DNA of 64,000 nt, taken from NCBI GenBank assembly GCA_041905795.1, contig JAYRKL010000005.1:169066-233065 (forward strand), read 5' to 3'. The notes beneath the pieces are model-generated. The model searched no databases and was not told the DNA's origin. It saw only the letters and a list, made by a program, of their open reading frames with translations. The DNA is from SHVO01 sp041905795 (GTDB lineage Bacteria > Pseudomonadota > Alphaproteobacteria > Rhodospirillales > Rhodospirillaceae). Shown piece after piece: positions 8,323 through 15,802 of the stretch. Position 1 is the stretch's first letter, and each line of letters opens with the position of its first letter. The position numbers were made by a program, and so were the translations under genes.

Positions 8323-8339
8323 ATATTCCTCATGTAGTA

Positions 8340-8371
8340 CACGCGGCAGGCCGGTGACAGCCTGCCGCGTG
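8340..8371. repeat. Perfect 11-bp inverted repeat just after the TBDR stop
   Basis: CACGCGGCAGG (8340-8350) and CCTGCCGCGTG (8361-8371) around a 10-base loop, eight bases after the stop codon at 8379 and directly before the T-tailed terminator. It probably forms a 3' stabilising stem. Confidence 0.65.
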
Positions 8372-8378
8372 GTCAGTC

Positions 8379-11285
8379 CTACATCTTGAAGCGCACGCCC
8401 AGGCGGAACGAACGGCCGTACACGTCGTAGATCCCCGGCTCGGTCATGGGCGCGTAGGCCACCCCGGACACGGCCACCGGCGGCGGGTCCCGATCGAACA
8501 CGTTGTCGACGTTGAGGTAGACTTCGGCGCTGCGGTTGCCGTCCCTGAAGATCGAGTAGGCGATCGCAAGATCGTTCAAGTAGTACTTCGGCACATAACC
8601 CGAGTCGTAGGTCGTCAGGCCCGCGGGGACCGTCGTCGGGCACGTACCCGGCGCGCAGACGATCGAGTCGGCGTACATCTTGCCGCTGCTGACGTAGTGG
8701 ATGTTCCAGTTCACCCGGATCGGATCGTTGCTGTAGTTGATGCTGAACTGTCCGTTCCAGTTGGGGGCCGGACGTCCCAAGGCGCCGCCGCCGCCAATCG
8801 TACCCGTTGATTCACTCAAGGTCAGACCCAGCGTCTTCAGACGGATGACGTGCGTCGCCACTAGGCGGAGAGTCAGGTCGCCGTTCAAAGATTCGTGGAT
8901 GTTGGACAGCGAGGTGCGGTAGCTGGCCTCGACGTCCAACCCGCGCGCCCACAGGGTGTTGGAATTGACGGGGAAGACGTTGATCGTCTGCAGGACCCCG
9001 GCGGAGTCGCGATTGATCAAGGGGCAGTAAACCTGCACGCCGGCATAGCATTGCTGCAGAATGAACGTCGTGTTCGGGTTTGTGACCGCGCCGTTCAACT
9101 TGATGCTGTAATAGTCCACCGAGGTGCTGAAGCCCGGGAACCAATGGGGCTGATACACCGCCCCGATGCCGCTGGTGTCCGCCTTTTCGGGCTGGAGCGC
9201 GGTGTTGCCGCCCTGAATGCTGCCGAACTCGAAGGTCTGGTTGTTCTTGAAGGGGTCGGCGATGGCCCCGTGGCCCTGCTGGCCCGGCGCGAACAGGTCG
9301 TTGAGGTTCGGCGCGCGGATATCACGCGACTGGGTCAAACGAATCCGGAGATCATCGATCGGGTTATAGGTCAAGCCGGCCTTCCAGGTGACGACCGAGC
9401 CCGAGACCGAATAATCGGTCAGACGCACGGCGCCGTTGAAGTCGAGCGACTTCGCCCACACCGTATCCTTCGCCAGCGGGATAACCGTTTCCAGGTTGCC
9501 TTCGACCACGCTCTGTTCGACGTGGGGCCAGGAAATGTAGTTGGTCGAGTACCAGTTCTTGGCCTGGGCGATGGGATCGGCCTTGCCGTCGATGGTTTCC
9601 TTGCGCCACTCGATGGCCGCCGCGAGCGAGATCGGGCCAGCCCAATCCGAGAACGGCTCGCCGGAGACGTTGGCCGCCGCCGAGGTCAGCCCCTGGCGCT
9701 GGCTGTTGTGCGGATGGTTGGGCATGGCCGTGATGTAGTTGATCGCGGCCTGCGAATTCGGATCGGTGCCGATCAGATTGTACGGCACGCAGCCGTTGGT
9801 CGGGTTGGTGAGGGTCGAGCGGCAGACGATGGAGCCGTTGGGTGCCCGCACCGCGTCGATGGCCAGGGCAAAGTTGGGCGGCGACACCTGAATCGGAGAA
9901 TTCAGATCGAGCTTGATGAGCCCTTTCTGCGCGTAAGCGTCGAACTTCCACTTGGTGTCGAAAGCATCGAAGCTGCCCTTGCCGCCAACGGTATAGATGA
10001 AGCTGTTGCGCTGGTTCGCGGCGGTATACTCCGGAACGTCGTGCAGCGCCTTGCCGAGAGCCAGTCCGGTCAGTTTCAACGCCTGGGCCTGCGCCACCAC
10101 CGACGGCGGCAGGTACGGGTTGTCCAGCTTCACGGTGATGTTGCTGCCGAGATAGTAGGTCCAGGCGACGCTGTTCGTATTGTTGACGGTGCCATAGTTG
10201 TAATCGGCGTACACCGTCAGGTTATCGGTCACGTCATAGCTGGCGTGGCTGTAAAGGTGCTTGTCGATGATGCCGGCCGACAGGCTGTTGGCGCCCTGCT
10301 CGGTGGCCTTGGCCCAATCGCCGCCGACGGTGAACGAACTGGTGGTGATGGAGCCGAAGTTGAAATTGTACGGCACGCCGCCGGCGCCGAAGGTGATGCC
10401 CTTCAGCGGGCCGCTGAAGATCACGCCGCCGGGGCTTGCCGCCCACAATCCGGACTGGAACCGCAGCAAGGTCTGCGGGTTGGTCAGGCTCTGGCCCGCG
10501 CCGGTGCCGTAGGCGGGGTTGGCGACCTGCATGTAGCCGGCCTGGTTCCAGTCGCGGGTGTCGCCGTTCATATCGGCCTGATAGCCGTAATCGGCGCTGA
10601 TCAGGAAATGGCCGCGGCCGCTCGCGAACGGCGTACCGCCCGCCGCGGCGATTTTATACTGGCGATGGTCGCCACGGCCGGTCACGCCGCCCATGACGTT
10701 GCCCTTCATGCCGGTGAACTCGCTGTCGAGCACGAAGTTGACGACGCCCGAGACCGCGTCCGAACCGTAGACCGCGGACGCGCCGCCGGTCACCACGTCG
10801 ACACGGGAGATCAGAAGGTCGGGGAAGAGCTTCGCGTCGGTGCCGCCCGAGACGAAGATGTTCGGGAAGCGCCGGCCGTCGAGCAGCACCAGGGTGCGGT
10901 TGACGCCCAGGCCGCGCAGGTTGAGCGTGCTGGCGCCGCCGGTGCCGGTGGAGATGTTGGAGTTGCTGGTGTTGAGGTTGACGTTGCCCGAGAACGCCGG
11001 CAGGTACGAAATGGCGTCGAACACGTTGGGCTTCGCGGCCTGCTCGAGCTGCTCGGAGCCGACCACCGTCACCGGGGTCGGGGCTTCGTAGCCGTCGCGC
11101 ACGATGCGCGAACCGGTGATGACGACTTCTTCGACCGCGGGGGCCTGAGAGTCCTGAGGCACCGGCGTCTGGGCCTGGGCCGGGACGAGGCTGGCCGCCA
11201 GGGCCAGGCTGCTCGCGGACGACAGCGCCAGCGCTCTCGCCGAGCGGCGCGCGGACAGACGGATGGCTTCGCCAATGAACGACAT
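8379..11285 (-). CDS. TonB-dependent receptor, CVPYN type (module A, receptor 1)
   Basis: 968 residues from ATG 11285, nine bases after GGGGGAGA. It has a signal peptide ending around PAQAQ, then the TonB-box-like VEEVVITGSRI, a plug domain (about residues 55-180: PTPVTVVG, GGASTLNLRGLG, NRTLVLLDGRRF, SRVDVVTGGASAVYGSDAVSG) and a 22-strand-type barrel. CRSTLTNPTNGCVPYN is a conserved cysteine-pair loop found in large Caulobacter/sphingomonad receptors, often used for oligosaccharides, peptides or other non-siderophore ligands. It ends in GVRFKM rather than a terminal aromatic. Its closest relative here is the receptor at 15803. It lies immediately upstream of the DUF1592/DUF1552 operon, so import of that system's substrate or product is inferred. 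Confidence 0.93.
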   Translation of the reverse strand: MSFIGEAIRLSARRSARALALSSASSLALAASLVPAQAQTPVPQDSQAPAVEEVVITGSRIVRDGYEAPTPVTVVGSEQLEQAAKPNVFDAISYLPAFSGNVNLNTSNSNISTGTGGASTLNLRGLGVNRTLVLLDGRRFPNIFVSGGTDAKLFPDLLISRVDVVTGGASAVYGSDAVSGVVNFVLDSEFTGMKGNVMGGVTGRGDHRQYKIAAAGGTPFASGRGHFLISADYGYQADMNGDTRDWNQAGYMQVANPAYGTGAGQSLTNPQTLLRFQSGLWAASPGGVIFSGPLKGITFGAGGVPYNFNFGSITTSSFTVGGDWAKATEQGANSLSAGIIDKHLYSHASYDVTDNLTVYADYNYGTVNNTNSVAWTYYLGSNITVKLDNPYLPPSVVAQAQALKLTGLALGKALHDVPEYTAANQRNSFIYTVGGKGSFDAFDTKWKFDAYAQKGLIKLDLNSPIQVSPPNFALAIDAVRAPNGSIVCRSTLTNPTNGCVPYNLIGTDPNSQAAINYITAMPNHPHNSQRQGLTSAAANVSGEPFSDWAGPISLAAAIEWRKETIDGKADPIAQAKNWYSTNYISWPHVEQSVVEGNLETVIPLAKDTVWAKSLDFNGAVRLTDYSVSGSVVTWKAGLTYNPIDDLRIRLTQSRDIRAPNLNDLFAPGQQGHGAIADPFKNNQTFEFGSIQGGNTALQPEKADTSGIGAVYQPHWFPGFSTSVDYYSIKLNGAVTNPNTTFILQQCYAGVQVYCPLINRDSAGVLQTINVFPVNSNTLWARGLDVEASYRTSLSNIHESLNGDLTLRLVATHVIRLKTLGLTLSESTGTIGGGGALGRPAPNWNGQFSINYSNDPIRVNWNIHYVSSGKMYADSIVCAPGTCPTTVPAGLTTYDSGYVPKYYLNDLAIAYSIFRDGNRSAEVYLNVDNVFDRDPPPVAVSGVAYAPMTEPGIYDVYGRSFRLGVRFKM

Positions 11286-11340
11286 AATGATTCTCCCCCT
11301 ATGGGCAGCCGCCGGATCCCCCCGCGGCCGCGATAACGCG

Positions 11341-11372
11341 AAAAAAAGGCCCTTTTCCCGGGGCCTTTTTGA
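11341..11372 (-). promoter_or_regulatory. Terminator-like hairpin in the 5' leader of TBDR 1
   Basis: On the minus strand AAAGGCCCC-GGGAAAA-GGGCCTTTTTTT, 56-87 nt upstream of the start codon. It is positioned like the hairpin ahead of TBDR 2 (18750-18775) and both share CTCAAAAAGGCCC, a GC-rich patch and GGGGAGAAT before the ATG. It is either an attenuator or a conserved leader stem. Confidence 0.6.
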
Positions 11373-11711
11373 GCTTGCGTCCTCCCGGACGCCAGCGACG
11401 GCACGCGCCGTTACGGTTGGATACTAAGAGAATTTCGAAATGGGAAGAAAAAACATTCAGGAATTTGCGCCCGCCGGCACGGAATATGGCCATGCGTGGC
11501 ATGAATGCATCGCAGCGGATGCCGGGTAGGTGGCTAGAATTGTAAGGTTCATGCGGCGGGAAGTGTCCCGTTCCAAAGAAAAGGCGATAGCTCCGGCCAG
11601 CCCCTATCCAGACGGGCACCAGCGGCTGTGTGCGGCGCAATAGTTGCAGTATACCTGGGACATCGGCATACCCGGGACATAGGCTCTGGCGGACCTTTCC
11701 AGGACACCGGA
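11373..11711. other. Intergenic region between TPM gene and TBDR 1
   Basis: About 340 bases without a supported gene. It holds an AT-rich stretch near 11420-11460 that is a plausible minus-strand promoter area for TBDR 1. No repeat or RNA was recognised. Confidence 0.45.
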
Positions 11712-12329
11712 TTATGGCTTGAGCGTGATCACCTCGTCGCCCAGTTCGTTGCGATCCCCGGCCTCGTAAGGGAAAACCGTGGCCGCGGTCTTGGCCGCCG
11801 CGCCGATACCGCTCACAACCGCCTGCGTGAGTCGCCCCTGACGCAGGTCCGCGGTCATGGCCGCCACCACCGTGTCCCAGGCGCCGTCGCCGACCTTGGC
11901 GGCGAAGCCCGCGTCGGGGACGATCTCCACATGGCGCTCCCGGAGCGCGACAAAGATCAGGATGCCGCTGGCCTTGGCGGTGCGGCCCGCCACACGTTCG
12001 GCGAATTCAAGATAGGCGAGGCCGCGTGCGGCGCGGGTCTTGGCCGCCGCCGGCACCAGGGCCAGGCCCGCCGGCGTGAAACTCAACAGCAGCCACAGCA
12101 GGAACCCGAAGCCGCCGCCCGCCGCGAAAGCAAAGCGCACATGGCTGTCGGGCAGCAGCAGCGCCAGGAGGCCCATGGTAACCAGCGCGCCGACCGCCGC
12201 CCACAAGGCCGGATAGACCGCGTAATTCTCGCTGACATCGGTGACCGCGATCACGATCTCGGCGCCGGTCTCTTTTTCCGCCGCGGCGATGGCGCCGCGC
12301 ACGAGTGTGGTGTCGAGTTTCTCTACCAT
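11712..12329 (-). CDS. TPM-domain membrane protein
   Basis: 205 residues that start seven bases inside the end of the upstream TPM gene (12323-13057), so the two are translationally coupled. It has a TPM-type alpha/beta domain split around two membrane segments: KLDTTLVRGAIAAAEKETGAEIVIAVTDVSENY first, then ALWAAVGALVTMGLLALLL and FAFAAGGGFGFLLWLLL, then KASGILIFVALRERHVEIVPDAGFAAKV. This is the usual third gene of LemA-TPM-TPM operons. Known TPM proteins include the thylakoid TLP18.3 phosphatase and bacterial YgcG-like envelope proteins. Specific function is unknown. Confidence 0.82.
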   Translation of the reverse strand: MVEKLDTTLVRGAIAAAEKETGAEIVIAVTDVSENYAVYPALWAAVGALVTMGLLALLLPDSHVRFAFAAGGGFGFLLWLLLSFTPAGLALVPAAAKTRAARGLAYLEFAERVAGRTAKASGILIFVALRERHVEIVPDAGFAAKVGDGAWDTVVAAMTADLRQGRLTQAVVSGIGAAAKTAATVFPYEAGDRNELGDEVITLKP

Positions 12330-13057
12330 TTGCCGGACGCGCCTCCGCCGCCGAAGGATCCGCCGCCGCCGCTGAAACCGCCGCCCCCACCGCCGAAACC
12401 GCCGCCGCGCCAGATGGTGGGGCCGCCGAGCATCACGCCCGGCAGATACCGGCGCCGGCCGCGGGTGAGCAGCAGGAAGACGATGAAAATGACGATCAGC
12501 GCCACCGGCGGGATCTCGCCGGGATCTTCGCGGTGGCTCACGCGCCCCTTGGCGGGCTGTACCGGTGCGTCACCGCGCAGAGTGCCGAGGATCGCGTCGG
12601 TCCCGGCGACGATCCCCGCTTCCATGCGGCCGGCGCGGAACTCCGGGATGATGCGCCGCTCGATGATCGCACGGCTGAGGGCATCGGTGAGTGTGCCTTC
12701 GAGACCGTAGCCCACTTCGATGCGCACTTCGCGCTCCGCCGGCGCCACCAGCAGGATGGCGCCGGTGTTCTTGTCTTTCTCGCCGATGCCCCAGGCACGG
12801 CCCAGCTGATAGCCGTAGTCCGCGATCTCGCGGCCTTGCAGCGAAGCCACGGTCGCCACAACCACCTGCTGATGCGTCGCGGCGTCGTGGTCGGCGAGTT
12901 TCTGACTGAGAGCCTGCACCGCCGCCGGCGACAGCACATGGGCCTGGTCCACCACCCTGCCCGTCAGCGGCGGAAAAGAAATCTCCGCTGCCCATGCTTT
13001 CTCAAACGGGACATTTACCGTCCATAGCAGCGCCAACAGGACGGCGAGCAGGCGCAT
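12323..13057 (-). CDS. TPM-domain (YgcG/TLP18.3 family) secreted membrane-anchored protein
   Basis: 244 residues with a signal peptide (LLAVLLALLWTVN), a TPM domain at about 30-160 (LTGRVVDQAHVLSPAAVQALSQKL, QVVVATVASLQGREIADYG, GAILLVAPAEREVRIEVGYGLEGTLTDA), one C-terminal membrane segment (PPVALIVIFIVFLLLT) and a glycine-rich tail GGGFGGGGGGFSGGGGSFGG. This layout is standard for YgcG-like proteins. Its start overlaps the lemA stop by one base (TGATG), so lemA and the two TPM genes form one operon. It is probably involved in envelope maintenance together with LemA. Confidence 0.88.
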   Translation of the reverse strand: MRLLAVLLALLWTVNVPFEKAWAAEISFPPLTGRVVDQAHVLSPAAVQALSQKLADHDAATHQQVVVATVASLQGREIADYGYQLGRAWGIGEKDKNTGAILLVAPAEREVRIEVGYGLEGTLTDALSRAIIERRIIPEFRAGRMEAGIVAGTDAILGTLRGDAPVQPAKGRVSHREDPGEIPPVALIVIFIVFLLLTRGRRRYLPGVMLGGPTIWRGGGFGGGGGGFSGGGGSFGGGGASGKW

Positions 13058-13635
13058 CAGAATTTAACTTTGGGCGCCGCCTGCGCTTCCTCGGTCGCGG
13101 TGAAACTCTCCTTCACCTTGGCGTCGGGGTAGATCACCGCCGCTACCCAGCGGCCGGGGATGGTGCGCAGCTGGGTGTTATAGCGCTGCACCGCGTCGAT
13201 GTAGTCCTTGCGCGCCACGGTGATGCGGTTCTCGGTGCCTTCCAGCTGCGACTGCAGGGCCAGGAACGCCTGGTCGGACTTGAGATTGGGGTACTGCTCG
13301 GCCACCACCAACAGGCGGCCAAGAGCGCCGGTGAGTTGGCCCTGCGCCTGCTGATACTGTTTGAAGGCTTCCGGGTTCTGGGTGATGTCGGCGGGCAACT
13401 GCACCGAGGTCGCCTTGGCCCGCGCCTCGATCACGGCGGTCAGGGTTTCCCGCTCCTGGGTGGCATACCCCTTCACGGTCTCCACCAGGTTCGGCACCAG
13501 GTCGGCGCGGCGCTGATACTGGTTCTGCACCTGGCTCCAAGCAGCCTTCACCTGTTCATCGAGCTTCGGCACCTCGTTGACGCCGCAGCCTGAAAGCGCA
13601 ACTGCCGTAACAAGAATGACAAGAAAGCGACGCAT
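13057..13635 (-). CDS. lemA: LemA family lipoprotein
   Basis: 192 residues with lipobox ALSGCG and the LemA signature (DEQVKAAWSQVQNQYQRRADLVPNLVETVKG). The rest is a long alpha-helical domain with QAQGQLTGALGRLLVVAEQYPNLKSDQAFLALQSQLEGTENRI, the most conserved stretch of the family. The N-terminus would be tethered in the membrane, with helices outside. First gene of the operon with the two TPM-domain genes. The molecular role of bacterial LemA is unresolved. Confidence 0.93.
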   Translation of the reverse strand: MRRFLVILVTAVALSGCGVNEVPKLDEQVKAAWSQVQNQYQRRADLVPNLVETVKGYATQERETLTAVIEARAKATSVQLPADITQNPEAFKQYQQAQGQLTGALGRLLVVAEQYPNLKSDQAFLALQSQLEGTENRITVARKDYIDAVQRYNTQLRTIPGRWVAAVIYPDAKVKESFTATEEAQAAPKVKF

Positions 13636-13708
13636 GGGAGCACCCCCTCACCTGATGTGACCGCACCTATAAGTAGGGTGCCCCGTCCCGCCCCTCAAGT
13701 GGCCTTAA

Positions 13709-14026
13709 CTATTTGGCGGCGATCTGTTTGGCGGCTTCGGCGTAGGCAGCGGTCAGTTCGGCCTGCAAGGTTCCTTCAGTCACCTGTTTGCCGGCGGCCT
13801 TCAGGTCGGCGCGGACCTTGCCCAGCATGTCCTCGTCGCCCGACTTCTCAAAATTGGCGGCCACCACCTCGGCGGCATAGGCCTCGGCGTCGCCGCGGCC
13901 CAACTGCTTCGCCACCCACAGGCCGAACACTCTGTCGCGGCGCGCCAGCACCCTGAACTTCTGTTCCTCGTCGTGCTGGAACTTGGTTTCAAACCCGCGC
14001 TCACGGCTGTTGAAGGCGTCGTTCAT
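13709..14026 (-). CDS. DUF1476 F1-ATPase inhibitor (zeta subunit)
   Basis: 105 residues beginning MNDAFNSRERGFETKFQHDEEQKF, the hallmark of the alphaproteobacterial zeta subunit, followed by ARRDRVFGLWVAKQLGRGDAEAYA and a helical C-terminus. In Paracoccus the N-terminal segment enters F1-ATPase and blocks ATP hydrolysis. Length and motif agree with the family. It stands alone between lemA and the M20 peptidase. This gene is good evidence for the class Alphaproteobacteria. Confidence 0.92.
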   Translation of the reverse strand: MNDAFNSRERGFETKFQHDEEQKFRVLARRDRVFGLWVAKQLGRGDAEAYAAEVVAANFEKSGDEDMLGKVRADLKAAGKQVTEGTLQAELTAAYAEAAKQIAAK

Positions 14027-14104
14027 GGAGGAACCTCTGTCGGAAATGGAAACTGCCGCACCTTATATGGGGGCGGCAGTTGCCCGGATAAAGAGGCCGT
14101 GAAG

Positions 14105-15514
14105 TTATTGGACGGCGTACTGCTTGACGATGTCGTACATGAAGTCGCGGCCGTCATAGAGCGACTTGACGCGGACGCGTTCGTTCAGGCCATGGACGCC
14201 GTTGCCGTCGGGGTCGCCGAAGATGCCGCTGACGCCATAGGTCGGAATCCCGACCGCCGACAGGAAGGCGCCGTCGGTGGCACCGGCCTGCAGCACCGGA
14301 ATGATGGGCACGCCCGGCCACAGCTTGGCCGCCGCGGTCTCGATCGGCTTCATGATCTCGGGGGTGAGCGGCGGCGGGCCTTTGGTGATTTCGCTGCGCG
14401 GCGACGCGGCGGTGATCTTGACCTTGGGATTGCCGATCACTTCCGCCAGTCTCTCGCGCACCTGCTGCACCGAGGTTCCCGGGAAGATGCGGCAATTGAC
14501 GTTGGCCGAGGCGCGCTGCGGCAGCGCGTTGGTGGCGTGCCCGGCGTCGAGCATGGTGGCGACGCAGGTGGTGCGCAGCATGCCGTTATATCCGGGGTCG
14601 CTGGTGACAAGGGCGGCGGCCTTGGCGTCCTTGCCGTCCTTGGCCAGCGCCGCCATGGCCGCGCCCATCTCGCCGCCCACCAGCGGCGACATCCGTGTCA
14701 GGAAGGTGCGCGAGGCGTCGGTGTATTCCAGGGGCCAGTCGGTCTGGCCGATCCTGGACAGCGCCGCCGCCAGTTCATAGATCGCGTTGTCCTTGGTGGG
14801 ACGGGAGGAATGGCCGCCGGGGTTGGTGACTTCCAGTTTGTAGTCCTGGGGGAATTTCTCGCCGGCCTGGATATTGAGGGCTATTGGTTTGCCTTTCTCG
14901 TCCAGCCGCCCGCCCGCGCCTTCGTTGAGCGCGAAGGCGGCGTCGATCAGGTCGCGCTTTTCCTTGGACAGCCAGCCGGCGCCGTTAAAGGCGCTGGAGG
15001 TCTCTTCGCCGCAGGTCAGCGCCATCTTGATGTCGCGCTTGGGCTTGAAGCCTTCCTGCTTGAGGCGGATCAGGGTGTCCACCCAAACAGCCGCCTGAGC
15101 CTTATCGTCGCTGGCGCCGCGGGCGTAGAAGTAGCCGCCCTCCTCGATCAGGGTGAACGGATCGCGCGTCCAGTCCTCGCGCTTGGCTTCCACCACATCC
15201 ACATGGGCCAAGAGAAGCATGGGCTTGCTGCCGCCCGAGCCTCTAAGGATGGCGAACAGTCCGCCTTCCTTCGGTTTGCCGGGCGCGGTGAACACCTGGA
15301 CGTCCGCGTCCGCATAACCGGCCGCCTTCAGGCGCGCCCCCATCTTCTGCGCCGCCACGGTGCAATCGCCCGCGGACAGGGTGGTGTTGGTCTCCACCAG
15401 TTCCTTATAAAGCTCGCGGAATTTCACCTGGTCGGGCCGCGGCCCTTCCGCCGCCAGAGCGGTCGTGGCGAGCACCGCAGCCGCGACGCCGAGCGGAAAA
15501 ATGCGCTTGGTCAT
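14105..15514 (-). CDS. Secreted M20 family metallopeptidase
   Basis: 469 residues from ATG 15514, preceded by ACAGGAG at eight bases; a further 42 codons of open frame upstream are ignored. Signal peptide MTKRIFPLGVAAAVLATTALAA. Metal and catalytic residues of the dinuclear zinc M20 peptidases are visible: LLLAHVDVVEA (His, Asp), ASDDKAQ, MALTCGEETSS (Glu pair) and a His near the C-terminus in the NGVHGLNERV loop. The dimerisation lid carries GGHSSRPTKDN. Substrate is probably a dipeptide or acylated amino acid in the periplasm. It lies between the parS hairpin and the ATPase inhibitor. Confidence 0.9.
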   Translation of the reverse strand: MTKRIFPLGVAAAVLATTALAAEGPRPDQVKFRELYKELVETNTTLSAGDCTVAAQKMGARLKAAGYADADVQVFTAPGKPKEGGLFAILRGSGGSKPMLLLAHVDVVEAKREDWTRDPFTLIEEGGYFYARGASDDKAQAAVWVDTLIRLKQEGFKPKRDIKMALTCGEETSSAFNGAGWLSKEKRDLIDAAFALNEGAGGRLDEKGKPIALNIQAGEKFPQDYKLEVTNPGGHSSRPTKDNAIYELAAALSRIGQTDWPLEYTDASRTFLTRMSPLVGGEMGAAMAALAKDGKDAKAAALVTSDPGYNGMLRTTCVATMLDAGHATNALPQRASANVNCRIFPGTSVQQVRERLAEVIGNPKVKITAASPRSEITKGPPPLTPEIMKPIETAAAKLWPGVPIIPVLQAGATDGAFLSAVGIPTYGVSGIFGDPDGNGVHGLNERVRVKSLYDGRDFMYDIVKQYAVQ

Positions 15515-15686
15515 GCCGTTAACTCCTGTCCCGTGAGACGTCATGCAGACAGCGTGCACCGATTCCGGCGGACCCGCCAAGGGCCTGTTTGGCCGGGCAC
15601 ACCCCGGCTGCACCGCCGAGACGAAGATCCAGGACGCCATGCTCCGCGCCGTCCTTAAAGAGCGGGAGGAACAGGCCGAAAAAAGG

Positions 15687-15740
15687 AACGGCCCTTCTTA
15701 AAATGTTTCACGTGAAACAGTTTAAGCAAGGGCCGTTTTT
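15687..15740. terminator. Bidirectional terminator hairpin with parS at its apex
   Basis: Outer arms AACGGCCCTT (15687-15696) and AAGGGCCGTT (15728-15737), inner arms CTTAAA and TTTAAG, and a central 16-bp palindrome. On the plus strand the stem is followed by TTTT, on the minus strand by CCTTTTTTC. It follows the stop of TBDR 2 and precedes the M20 gene in minus-strand order. Confidence 0.72.
15704..15719. promoter_or_regulatory. parS site (ParB/Spo0J-binding centromere)
   Basis: TGTTTCACGTGAAACA, a perfect 16-bp palindrome identical to the bacterial parS consensus TGTTNCACGTGAAACA. Known parS sites nucleate ParB spreading and SMC loading and usually lie near the replication origin. No parA, parB, gidA or gidB is in the window. 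Confidence 0.88.
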
Positions 15741-15802
15741 CGTGCTTTTCACCGGTGGCGACCGGAACGCGCGCTTGCCGCGCTCCGGTCGCCGGCCGTG
15801 AC

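Noticed and set aside
8895..11336. An 813-codon open frame on the plus strand opposite TBDR 1 (similar 958-codon, 873-codon and 590-codon frames oppose TBDRs 2, 4 and 5).
   Set aside because: They mirror GC-rich codon bias of the real genes, have low-complexity Arg/Ala/Gly/His composition and no ribosome sites or family motifs.
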